DNA of 64,000 bases from assembly GCA_029204045.2 (NCBI GenBank), contig CM055077.1, positions 16,134,584-16,198,583 of the forward strand, given 5' to 3'. Of this stretch, positions 30,019-41,662 are shown piece by piece. Both the position numbers and the translations under genes were made by a program. Every line of letters starts with the position of its first letter. The stretch's first letter is position 1. The notes below the pieces were generated by a model that ran no database searches, was not told the origin of the DNA, and saw only the letters and a list, made by a program, of their open reading frames with translations. This DNA comes from Tillandsia leiboldiana. Lineage: Eukaryota; Streptophyta; Magnoliopsida; Poales; Bromeliaceae.

Positions 30019-31793
30019 GCGAGGCCGCACCGCAGGCGGCGCCCGCGCGGGTTGGTGCCGCGCGGGGCCGCATCGCTTGCGCGCCGCGCGGATGGTGCCG
30101 CGCGGGCCGCGCCGCGCGGGTTGGTGCCGCGCGGGGCCGCATCGCTTGCAGCGCCGCGCGGGTTGGTGCCGCGCGGGGCCGCATCGCTTGCGGCGCCGAG
30201 CGGGTTGGTACCGCGCGGGGCCGCACCGCTGGTGGCGCCCGCGCGGATTGGTGCCACGCGGGGCCGCGCCATTTGTGGCGCCGCGCGGGCTGGTATCGCA
30301 CGGGGCCGCCGCCGCTCGGTTTCCACCTTACTTTTACTTGTTCGGAACCCCGATTCTTCTTGGGCAAGTCTAGTCTTACCTTGTTTCTTTTTGGGGGACT
30401 CTTTTTAGGTCCGGGAATCGTACGAAGGCGCGGGACGATTTCAGGTGTTTCGGTTGACGCGATTGAAGGTGGGTACACCCTTAGAACCCTTTTTGTGCAT
30501 AATTCGTTAGTGTCATGTTTATCACATTAAGGGATAGTGTGGATGACGTGGACCTCCGGATGGACGAATGTCGCGATTGTAGACTGGATGGGCAGATTGT
30601 CCTCTCCGAACAACTGTATGGGTTCTTGAGGCATTTTTGCGATCGGTACACTGATCGGTGTGACTTTTCGAAACTCGGAAGGTGGGTACTCTTATCGTGC
30701 GTCCTTTTTAAAGTAAGGTCTCATAATGTGTTATGTAAGAGTAAAGTAGATGTGCTAATGGTTTTCAACTAACCCCTTTTCGCATGAGTATCCCTTTATT
30801 ACTATCTGTTGCGACGAGTGTCGCGGTGCTCTATATCACACACCGACTTCGGTCTTTATGCTCATGGCTGCTTACGCGCACACCAGCGGTTTGGCCACCG
30901 CATCGGTGTAGTTTTCCGGAGAGGTGGTACGTTGACCCGTGTACTCCACAAGGTGACGTGGTGGGGGCCCCTTACGGTTACTTAAGGTGCCGCACAAGTA
31001 CCGTAGAGGGGTTAAAAGCTCCAAGGTGAGAGCAAGGTGAATCTGTTCGTTGGAGGTCTTTAGACCTTCTGGCAGGTGTTTCGTTTTGACTTACAGGGGT
31101 ATTGTGGATTCATGAGGGGGAGTTTTGGATGCTCTGGATTCGGTTTACTTTCCTTTCAGTACTTTAGCATCTTTTATGTTTACATCTACCGCTTACTCTT
31201 CGGTCACTGACTTCCCACACTGTGACAGGTTCGGTCAAGGGTGGGGTCCGGGACGACAGTGAGGCCACGACTCGAGGTTCTTAGCCCGATTAGGGCCTGG
31301 TGACTTTTCCTTTACTTACGCTTTGTTTACTTTTGGTTATTTAGCTTATATGCGTGTGATACTTTGTTGTGTGGATGTTGGACTCGAACTGTGTTTTACT
31401 GTGGATGAATGTTTCCCTTACTAGTTGTTTCGGCCACTCTTTTAAATCAAGTAAAAAGATTGCGAAATTATTTAATAAAATTAGGGTGTCGTGTGGGCAC
31501 CGTTTTACAACCCGTGGATTTATCCTTTCAAAATGTGGGTGGCCGGCTTGGTTATGGCGATTGATGATATCTTTTCCCTCAACGTAACTCCTTGGGTGAT
31601 GTGGTTAAAGTACGATTTATGCTTGCGACGCCGCGCATATACAAAGAAGACTCCGTCCGTTTGCGGGGTGAATTTGTATTTGTGGCGGATCCGCGCACGT
31701 GCCCGTCGGGGGTACTAAGAAAAAAATAAATAAATAAATAAAAATAAAAAATGTACACATTTTTTGCTTATTTTAAACCCCCGGGGTGTGACA
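30019..31793 (+). repeat. Family B LTR, 3' half (copy B2)
   Basis: The copy ends CCCCCGGGGTGTGACA, the reverse complement of the B1 start at 5863. Blocks at 30.46 kb (AAGGTGGGT box) and 30.85-31.0 kb match B1 in reverse, and 30.4-30.7 kb matches 56.9-57.2 kb. The left end is truncated at the copia3 junction. The TACCACT after the end is the edge of a copia PBS, so B2 sits next to or within a copia element. Confidence 0.65.
30020..30330. repeat. GC-rich tandem repeat, about 7 units of about 42 bp
   Basis: Units contain GGTTGGTGCCGCGCGGGGCC and similar variants, starting near 30052, 30092, 30121, 30162, 30204, 30246 and 30289; four of the spacings are 41-42 bp. Long frames on both strands here (R/A/G-rich) result from the repeat having no stop codons and are not genes. 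Confidence 0.85.
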
Positions 31794-31800
31794 TACCACT

Positions 31801-32395
31801 TGTGGGTTATGCGATAATAGATCTAAATAGGGGAAAAACCACATAGAGGGGGGTGAATAGGTGTAAACAATAAAATCACGAAATCGTTGCGTAAAAATAA
31901 ATAAGTACGCAAGATTTTATGTAGAAAACTCCGTCACGGGAGTAAAAAACCACGGGACCGATAATACGGTGAAATCTACTAAGACTAAACACGTACAAAG
32001 TGATATACCGTAACACTACAACTCAACCTTTTCCATACGCTCCGAGTAGATCTTCTCCGCTCGCTCCACAACGCGCCTTGAATCCACGATTTGCGTCCAA
32101 CGTCGAATCCACGACGTCCAACCGAATCCACGGTCTTCACCAATATAGCACGTATCGATCACACAAACGCACCTCGCTCCGAATCCACGAGAGCGGTAGC
32201 ACCTTGAATCCACAAGGCCACGCGAATCCACGCGCCGATTTTGGGAAATCATTGTTTGTTTATTGGTGATGATAATCAAATACTTAGATCATATAGATAG
32301 ATAAGGAAAACACCATCTAAGTATTCTTCGATTTGATTCTTCAAATGAAATAAAGGGTTTTGGAACTCTAGAATCAAATCGATCAATAGAGAAAG
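31801..32395 (-). repeat. Copia LTR fragment, part 1 (copia4)
   Basis: The fragment begins TGTGGGTTATGCG after a residual PBS edge (TACCACT) and is collinear with the copia2 LTR start. A solo LTR interrupts it at 32396 (target duplication gaaag at 32391-32395), and it resumes at 34968 to about 35014. It is nearly identical to 48469-49060. Confidence 0.85.
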
Positions 32396-34962
32396 TGTCA
32401 CGCCCCAGGCCCCAGCGGAAGCCTACCCGGCACGTGCACAGACCCGCCGTGTGCACAAGGTACCCCCGGTACACACAAGGCGTCTACAACAACAAGCGGA
32501 AGGAAGGCAATAAACACATCCTACTAGTAATCAGAGCACAACACAACTAAACTATACATAAAGAGGAAAGTAGATAACAACTATCATACAAGAAGTTAAA
32601 ATCCAAAATACACAAGTAGTTCCCTTAAATACAATTTATCAAAATACATGGGTGGTTTCTATGCCAAAATACACCAACACTTCTCTAACAAAACAAAGGA
32701 AAAGGTGTCCTGTAACCACCTCGAGTGGTGCGACGGGGAATAGCTAGCTATGCGATAACCCCTTGCCACGGTCCCGAGCCCCTCCCGCTGCGGATGGCTC
32801 TGAAAAACAACATCCCAAATGGGGTGAGAACTATTAAACAATAGTTCCCAGTGGGTAAGCCGCCGAGAGAAGCGAAATACACCACTAGGCCAACTGAGGC
32901 ATAAGATAGTAAACTGCTGAAATGAAATGCAGAAAATAAACAACTGAAGTAAAGTAAAGTACTCTACTACTATCATGCCTCTATGCTCATGTACAAGGTG
33001 ATGATGATATGAATCTATCATGCTATTATAATGTCCAACTACAATGAGTAGTATTACTTATGTGGTGTCCAATGTCAAGCTTGCTATCATGTATGTCCAA
33101 CTACCATTAATGTATCATCTTTGTGATATTCAATGTTAAGTTTGGTTAACTTAATCCTTTTCTCTTGAAAACTTTCTTTGAGTCTAAGCTTGAGCCACGC
33201 CTCATGGTCCCGTGGTGGCACCCCCCAAGGAGCTATGCCAAACCAACGGCGTCCCAATCGGCACCCAATCCCGCACGGCGATCATAATGTCGCAAATGGC
33301 CAACTCCGGAGTGCCGGCTTGGAGGGAGCGACCCTACCAAGCATGTGCGAATGAGCACAAACGGCAAGCAAGCAAGTCTCGATCATCGTGTCTGAAACAC
33401 GGAATAGCAAGTCATCGTGTCTAAAACACGGAAAAGCATCATCGACCTTTAGGTCGGGGTATAGTATCTCAAGTGTCAATGTTTCATGTACAATATTAAC
33501 ATTAATTTTGCATAATGAAAGAGTAAAACATTTACAAGTTGTCCTCATGTCTCAAACATGGAATCTCACTATTTCATCTTGATTGTACAAGTTTAGAAGT
33601 TTTCTACTTACTTGTATCTCACTACACTAGATGGCACTAATGTCATAATGTCCATTTTCTTCATGACCATATGCATAACATATCTCAATAATTCTATAAC
33701 ATGTATAGTTATTCTCTATTCATATCCAAAAGCTTAAGTTCACGAAAATTCCTATTCAATCCCCCCTCAAAGTGCCCATGCACCTACAATGTTTACCTCT
33801 ACTACATAGAGTATGAAATTTTCTACACATGAAGGGGTTCAAATGCATGATCATAAATCATGATAAATCAAACGATGCATGTTTAATATAGCAATGATGC
33901 CCTAAAAGTCTATAGAAGACATAGGGGGAGTTCACCCATTTCGGTGAGGTCAGACCCACCGGATAGTTGCCAAATCCTTGTGAAGGATCCCAACCAAGAA
34001 GCCCACACTTCCTCTTATGCCCTAAGAGAAGTTTCCAAAGGGTCAAAACATCACAAAACCCTAATCACAAAATCCCTTAAAATCATAAGGAAAATAGGTG
34101 GAAAATACCTTAGGTTGAGAAATCTTGCTAAATCTTGAAATCCAAACAAGAAAAGCTTCAAAACCAACCTACAAGAGTGTTCTACACCCATCAATTCCAC
34201 CCCAAAAGCTATAAATCAAAAAGCCCCAAAATAAACCCTAGTTTTCCAAAACCTAGGTTTTCCTTCAAAAATCCCAAAAGAAAGGAAAAAGAAGTGTTCC
34301 AAACCTCTTTTAGCTCAAATCCCACCTTGGAAAAGCAAAGGATAGGCACAATAGCTCCAAACTTCCTTCTTCTTCAAGTTCTAGCCTTCCTCCAAGCTCT
34401 TGTGGCAAGCTTCAATGGTGGAGAAGAGGAGGTTGAAGAAGAATCCAAATAGTGAGATGTGTTGGAGAAGGAAATCCAAGATTTCTCTCTCCCTCTCACT
34501 CTCTCTAACACTTTCTCTTGCTCTCTCCAAATGAGAGGAAAAGAAGAGTGAAGGGAGTTAAAAACCGTAATGTAACAAAATCCTAAAAGACCCTTGCAAG
34601 AAATGTTATTACATTTCTTACTGTGCTGTCCAGACTCGCACGATCCAGACTGCACCCATCCGATCCGGATCCCGAACGTGGAATTTCCAGTTTCGCGCGG
34701 ACGATCCGGATTGCCCCTATCCGATCCGGATCCCGAACGTGGAATTTCCAGTTTCGCGCGGACGATCCGGATCGCCCCTATCCGATCCGGATCCCGAAGC
34801 CAAAAACCCCAAAATTTCAAAATTTTCGAAGATTTCCGATTTGCGCCCAAACTCTCCGGGAACCTTCTAGGACCCTCCGAAAGCTTACAAAAACATTCTA
34901 AGGGTATCATTCAACCCTCCACACACTCGAACTTCGCAATTGATAAAGTTCAGTGTACTACA
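32396..34962 (-). mobile_element. Solo LTR (2,567 bp) with 5-bp target duplication gaaag
   Basis: The element begins TGTCACGCCCCAGG and ends GTGTACTACA. It is flanked by gaaag at 32391-32395 and 34963-34967. The paralogous segment at 48411-49190 carries the uninterrupted site, which proves the boundaries. It shares the TGTCACGCCCC start and the CCCAGTGGG/TGAGAACTA block (about 32.83-32.86 kb) with families A and B but is otherwise different. It has five CCGG palindromes in U3 at 34662-34793. No canonical TATA is obvious; AGTTAAAAACC near 34.56 kb (TTTTTAAC on minus) is the best candidate. It holds no coding sequence. Confidence 0.95.
34662..34793. repeat. 61-bp tandem repeat with five GATCCGGATC palindromes
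   Basis: Palindromes start at 34662, 34703 (last base T), 34723, 34764 and 34784, with spacings 41, 20, 41 and 20 bp. The 61-bp unit includes GATCCGGATCCCGAACGT. This array lies near the U3 side of the solo LTR. Confidence 0.9.
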
Positions 34963-34967
34963 GAAAG

Positions 34968-35615
34968 AAAACCTAAAATCAACGGTGTTTTACCTTTTCT
35001 TCTCTATACGTGGATTACTTGTGGGGGAAAGAAATCCTAGCTTAGAAGATTGGGAGGATTGATCTCTTGGAAGGCAAGACATTGGGAGGAAGCACCTAAA
35101 GGAGATCCTTGGAGGTGGAAAGAACCCTCTTCTCCACATTTTGGAGCAAGAACAAGAGATAAGTCTTTTAGAGTTTTTGAAGTTTTGAGTTTTTATGGGT
35201 TTAAAAGAGATAGAATGATCTCTTTTGAGTTCTAATCCTGTTTTTAGGGGATTTCTTGGAGTTTTGAGAGATCAAGCCCTACTTTCTTTAAGAAGTGAAC
35301 CAATAAGGGGGATTCTACTGAAAAATGGTGATCTCTCCCCTTCTCCTTTGCTTTTGAATCTAGAAGTATGCTGAGGATAATATAAGATCATATCCATGTT
35401 AGGGTTTAACCTTAAGAGTTTAATGCATATAATAACCTAGAGGAAGGTTAATCTTGTATGAGGTTAAGAGATATTTGACTTAGGAGAAAATCTAGGTTAA
35501 GAGGTCAAGATGTGTGGAATAAAATCTAAGAGATAACTCTAGGTTAATTGAGTGGGCATTAACTTAGAGGAAAACCTAAGGATGAATGATAGGGTTCTCA
35601 ACATAGAGTTCATAA
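34968..35615. other. Copia LTR remnant (to about 35014), then unassigned AT-rich retroelement sequence
   Basis: The first 47 bp continue the copia4 LTR and stop at TCTCTATACGTGGATT. The rest (35015-35615) has no frames of note and matches 49115-49190 for its first part. The sequence carries on after the 35616-46737 insertion at 46743, joined by the cataa duplication. Confidence 0.55.
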
Positions 35616-37401
35616 TGTCACACCCCGGGATCGAAACTGCAACCCGGGCTCGCCAATAGATCTGCCATCTGTACAGGAATCCCCGCACAGACGAAGTGTC
35701 TACCCTGCAAGTCAGATCTATATCTAAACATGTATCAGAGCTGAAATAAAACTAGTAGCTACAGAAATCATAAACAAAACATCTGGATATACAAAAATCC
35801 ACAATACATAGTCACTCCTGCTATGTAAATAAATATACAAATCTCCCAGACTGTCCAGTACAAAAAGTGAAATCTCAAAAAAAATACAGGGTACCTCTAC
35901 CTTTGACTCTCAAAATAAAATGGGAAGGGAGCTACTCGGCCACGCCCTTACCTCGATCTGCTGTCTCCGCACGAACAGAAGCCGGAACAGCAACCTCTGG
36001 AAACCTGTCACCGCAGAGGGTGTGAGAACTACTGTAGAAGGTAGTTCACAGTGGGTGCCGTCACCAATATCCACGGTATGCCCATTAAGTCTACTAGAGG
36101 CAAACAATAGGTGTCACGCCCCGGGGTCGAAACTGCGACCCGGCTCGCCAACAGATCCGCCACCTATGCCAAACCCGCATAGGCGAAGCGTCCCACCTGC
36201 AAGAAAAGTGCTACAGCTAAACAGATATCAGAGCTAAAAATAAAAATCTGCTGTATAACTAAATCGATCACTGTACAACTGGAAATAAAACAAAATGTCC
36301 GCCTCCCAAAAATGATAATCAGACAACAACCTCAAATACAAGAATTAGAACTCAACAGGGAGGTATCTCCAATAAATACAACAGTGTACAGGCTCTCAAT
36401 ACATAACAATCCTCACTACAATAGTCTCTCAAAGGAAGAAAATGAAATAACTAATCTACTGAATCTCTCCTCTGAAGGGGTACCGCTACACTCCAACGAC
36501 AGGTAGGGAACTAGCTCGCGACTCCCTCGCCTCGGTCAGAAGGATCAGCAACAGGAACAACAGGAACCGGAGAAGAAGTTCCTGTGGGAAAAGACACCAC
36601 GACGGGTGTGAGAACTACGTCCCAAGTAGTTCTCAGTGGGTGCCGCCAACAAGCCCGACGGTCTGCCCACTAAGTCCACTAGAGGCATAAAGTAACAAAA
36701 GCAGTGCTGTAAGGAAAGCTGGGAAAAGTAAACTCTACAGCTACTATGCCTCTATCTAGATGCTCAAAGAGTGGGACAGAAAGAACATGATGCCACAACT
36801 AACTCTCATCTCTGATCACTCAATCTGAACTGACTGCCTCCTCGGGTCCAGTCAAGCCTGCGCCAACCTACTGCCGTTACGTCCCGGAGGAGCGGACTTA
36901 CGTAGGACGTCCATGACTGCCAACACCAGCACAGCCAGAGGGACAAATGCAACGACAAGTCGCGATAGAAAAGCTCAATCTCACGCCGGTACAACAACCC
37001 GGTCTCGCCTACTCCAGAGTGGCACTCGAGGGGAGCGACCCGCTCGAGTAAAAAGTAACCCATCTCAAGTATCTCTGTAAAGTATCTCTGTCAAGCTCAA
37101 ATGTGGCTCATGCAGGCTATGATCCACGATCAAACAGATCGGTAACTCCAAGCTCAAAGCACAACTCAGTCGGAAAAAGAACCTCGACTCGAACAGGAAT
37201 AGCCCAAAACACTCTCACAGCTATGTCGGAGAACCCTCAACGACTCAATCTGATAAATGCACGACCATGGCTGAGTCGGGAAACCTCCACGACTCGATCT
37301 ACCAGAACCCCAAGATCCTCAAAGCTAAGTGGGAGAACCACCTCCACCACTAAATCAGAAAAACAACCTCTAGATCACACTCTACCAACTCATGGCACCA
37401 A

Positions 37402-37700
37402 GTCGCATCCACTGCGAGAAACTGTCTCAACAGGCCAAACAGGCCAAACGTCACATCTACTGCGAACAACTGCCTCAACAGGCCAACATCGCATCCACTG
37501 CGAACAGCTGACTCAACAGGCCAAACAGGCCAAACGTCGCATCCACTGCGAACAACTGCCTCAATAGGCCAACATCGCATCCACTGCGAACAGCTGACTC
37601 AACAGGCCAAACAGGCCAAACGTCGCATCCACTGCGAACAACTGCCTCAATAGGCCAACATTGCATCCACTGCGAACAGCTGACTCAACAGGCCAAACAT
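37402..37700. repeat. 86-bp tandem repeat, about 3.5 units, with internal half-repeat
   Basis: TCGCATCCACTGCGAACA-type words recur with an 86-bp period (for example 37535 and 37621; 37487, 37573 and 37659). Each unit contains two related halves of about 38 and 48 bp with CAACAGGCCAA words. Confidence 0.88.
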
Positions 37701-39514
37701 CTCAACCACTGACCCAATGAAGGGTCCGGGAACACTGAAAGACTAGAACCTACAACCCAAATCAAACAAGAACAGGCTCTAGGCATAGCCTCTCGTTGTT
37801 CTCGTCCCAAGAAAAGGCAGACCTTAGAACCCAGACCACTCGAATCATCTCGGTGGTTAATTTATAGGAAAAACTGTGACATTTCTTACTGAAGCCATCT
37901 GATCTGTAAGAAATCCATATTTAATGATTTTTAGTTCTGCTTAGGAAAACAGTTGAAACCAAGTTTTATATCTAAGCCTCGAAGGGCTAATGCCTTCGTC
38001 CAATCAAACAGGAACAGACTCAGGCGACCCTACGATGCTTGGAAGAAAATATTTGGTTGACAAAAATCATATGTGTGTCCAAAAAGGTTCTGGGTTTAAG
38101 GTCCTGCTAACACTGATCTACCGCTGCCACTAGCACAGCGGCGACAGATAAAACAAGAAAAATAAAACATCTCGGGACCGCCGTCTACCCAAGCGGCTCC
38201 CGCTACAGATGAACAACCAACTACATCTACCAGACGCCACTCTGCTCCCAAGCACGAGTGTAACATGCATCCCACACTAAAAGATAACTCCTGACCACTC
38301 GGCCCACTACCCGGGCGAGGAAGAACACTATGTCCAGGAAAGTAGAAGTGTGGATGTCTAAAGCAGAAATAACCCTAGCCCAAGTGAGGGTTTTCTACTA
38401 GTATGGTTACACATGCAACATATGACGGGGTGCTAGGTCAAGTTCCAAGATAACCATAATCAACAGCTTGTAGGGAAGGAAAATAAACACATGATCATCT
38501 AACAGCATTAGGAACATCAATTCCTATAATCTAGCATGCTATATAGAACACATCTATAACATGCAAGTCCCTACACAGATAGAATTAATGCACAGTCCAT
38601 AGGTCATGAAGACAAGGCCACCCACCTGAAAATGCTAACTGTCCGGAGTTCCACAGCTGAAAACACCAGAAGCAACAACCTCCACTAATCCTCAACACCA
38701 ACGGGTTCACAAACATCCGCAAATACTCCTGGGTACAACAAAAGGTCCAAGGTTACACTTTATTCCACAAAATAACCAAGTACAAAAATCTGCAGAAGAC
38801 AGTCCTGAAGATCTGAAATTTCCACCTGTAGAAAGTGCCCTAAAAATTCCGATAAAAATATCACCGCGAGCGTCTCGTCGAGACCTTCGAAACGGGTACC
38901 TGCACGCCCAAATCCGAGCCCCGTAGGCCAAGTTACAAATTCCACAGTACAGGTGCGCAAACACTCACAACCACACAACTGTAAACTCAAACACAGATAA
39001 AAGGGGAATAGTATACCTTCGGGCAAGCCTCAAAAAAATCCCGGAAAAATACAATGATAATCCTTGCGATGAGTAGATCCAAAAAGTGTATAGGCTCGTC
39101 TCAATCCGACACTCGGGTGCGGAGATAAAATTCCGGCAAGGGGCCGCTGTCCAAAAACTCCACCAGAAAACAGCAGCTTAGAAATGCCTCAAAAACCGTG
39201 TCATAAACTCTGAATCCAGCAAGATGATCAACACGAAAGTCGAAGACGTACCTCTCGTGATTCCAACGCCGTAGAAATCGTCCAAAAATACTGAAGGAGT
39301 AGCTCTGTAGACCTCTCAGATCAAACTGTGACGATAACGGGCCTCCGATGAAAAATCGCCACACTGCGCTCCGATGCCGAAGTCGTCGACGCCGCGGCTT
39401 CCAAAAAATCCGGGCCTCTGCCAGAAGATGCGCAAGATGAAGATCTCCAACTTTGCTAAAGGGGCCATGGGCAGGGGAGCTCGGGAAAGGGGGCAAAACT
39501 CCCCCACAAGACAG

Positions 39515-39525
39515 CTATTTATAGG
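39515..39525 (-). promoter_or_regulatory. LTR TATA box (A5)
   Basis: The plus strand reads CTATTTATAGG, giving TATAAATAG on the minus strand. The palindrome-position pair (GGGCGC at 39570, GGGCTGC at 39587) is 17 bp apart but partly eroded. Confidence 0.75.
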
Positions 39526-41662
39526 CCCAGCCCGAAAATCCGAATTTTGGACTTTTGGCCCAAAGTTTCGGGCGCTTGGCACTTCCGGGCTGCTACAGTA
39601 ACGGGCCGGGCCCGTTACTGTTCACGCCCGAAAGCCCCTAGGCCCGCCACGCGTCCACCGACACTCCCCGCGCCCGGCGTACGCGCGCCCGCGAATCGCG
39701 GAGCGACGTGTGGCCGACACGCGGGCGTGGGGTGGCTGCGCCTGGCCAATCGCGGGGCGCCACGTGGCGCCCCCACGTTGCTTCCCAACCGCCCCGCCGT
39801 ACGGCCACCTGCTCCAGCCGCAGCGTGGACCGCGCGCACCAGGACCCGCCAACCACGCTCGGCCACGTGTCCGCACCCGGTCCACCGTGCACCCGCGCCT
39901 CTTCCGTGGACCGCGCCCGCTGCGCCGGCCAACCTGAAGGCGCCACGCGTCCTCCGCCCGGGTGCACGCCTCCGCGGTGGACCGCGCGCCTCCGCCGCCG
40001 CCAGCCGCCACGCTCCGCCGCCCGCCGCCGCCGCCGCCGCCCCTCCGGCGGCCGGAACAGTACCAAATCACCTCGAAATCCGTGCCGGGTCATCCGGGCT
40101 CCGAAAAATACAAGTAAATAGTCCATCTTGACCGTTTTCGCGCGCTGAATCCAAATCCGATGTCCGATTTGCCAAATTCCACTTCTAAAATTTCTCAAAA
40201 ATTCCCGGGAAAGCAAACTTGATCCATTTTTCATGCCGAGTCTAAATCTTAGGTCCAATATGCGCGCAAACACCTCTAACACCCAACACGGGTCTCCAGA
40301 AGCTGCAGATCCAACAGTAATCCAAACGTGGGAATTCCGGGTCCTCACAATAGGTATACAGATAGATAATATGAAAGCTAAAATGGAACTACAGCTAATA
40401 TGCCTCAAGTATCATGCTCAAAGGAAAAACTCAACTAAGAACATCCAATGCATCCACTCGCTCACGAGGTGCTCATATCAACCCAAATCTCACTGACTAC
40501 CAAATCTGGTCCAGTCAAGCCTGCGCCCCCTACTACTCCAACGTAGGGTCCCTCGTGTATCAACGAAGGGTGTCCAATCGGACTATCACAGTACCATGAA
40601 AATCAGCCTCATTAGGCGTATCATCATCGCATCCGGAGCGGCAACTCGAGGGGAGCGACCCCACCGAGGAAAAGCGTGTCTCATCTGGCTCAATAAGCGG
40701 CATCTGTAGGCTATCCACGATCGAACAGATCGGAAACTCGAATGCCCAAATAACCATAACTCAGTCGGAGAACCCTCCACGACTCAATCTGATAATGCCC
40801 AAAAAACCATAGCTAAGTCAGAGAACCCTCCACGACTCAATCTGATAATGCCCAACCCCCAATCTAGAGTAAACCAATCGACATCCATGAAGGGCCCTAA
40901 AATTCCAAAAGACTGACGCCTACAACCCCAATCAAACAAGAACAGGCTGCAGGCACAGCCGCCCGTAACTTTCGACCCAACAATGGAATCAGTCCTCAAT
41001 CTCTCACATGAGGGCCCGGAAATTCCGAAAGACTGACACCTACAACCCCAATCAAACAAGAACAGGCTGCAAGCACAGCCGCCCGTAGCTTCCATCCCCG
41101 AAGTGAAACAATGCTTAATCTCTCATGACACTAGAAACTCATCCCATAGAGCTATAAAAATCCACTCGGCTCCCTGGTACGAGGATACATGCATCCCGAG
41201 CTACCCGGACCATCCATAATGCTCTCAATATTTTAAAATAATTTAAAATAAGAGATTTAACTTAAAACCAGTTTCAGAAATTTTATGAATGTCCAGATGC
41301 ATCCCGAATGGCAAGAAAATAGGTAGTCTAGTGTCCAATCATCTCTAGATCATGCTAAAAATATCAGGGGTTTCACATTGTCATTCTGTAATTTTCTAGG
41401 CAACTATTAGATTTACCAGCTATATTAACAGATAAGATAGACATGTTAAACATGCATACAATAGCATTAGAAGGCATTCCACAAAGTTTGGAAGAATTTC
41501 CAACCCACCTGGATCGCTTTCCACAGGCTACGCCGAAATCGGTGAAACGCCGAGTCACTCACTGCTGAAAATCCGCCGAAACAGCACTTCGGCACCCCGG
41601 TCGCGCGCGCCTCTGCCACGCGTCCAGTAAATCCTCCAGGAGCTCTTGTCTCACACCCACAG

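Larger units (their letters stand above)
36112..40349 (-). mobile_element. Inner solo family A LTR (copy A5, 4,238 bp), target duplication atagg
   Basis: The LTR begins TGTCACGCCCCGGGG and ends GGGTCCTCACA. It is flanked by atagg at 36107-36111 and 40350-40354. It has family A blocks throughout, plus an 86-bp tandem repeat at 37.4-37.7 kb and a block at 37.98-38.1 kb that matches 61.0 kb in reverse. It has a TATA at 39515, a donor-like box at 39249, a CAGGTGGGT box at 38620, and CACGTG at 39761 and 39864. Confidence 0.93.

Noticed and set aside
29907..30530. Frames across the 42-bp GC-rich repeat fused to copia integrase
   Set aside because: The copia coding sequence ends at the junction at 30018; what follows is repeat sequence open in several frames.
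30019..31793. Complete solo LTR with target duplication
   Set aside because: The right flank (taccac) does not match the left flank (ctttc), and the left end begins inside a repeat, so the copy is truncated.
37402..37700. CRISPR-like regular repeats
   Set aside because: The units are contiguous 86-bp tandem copies without unique spacers, in a plant retrotransposon LTR.
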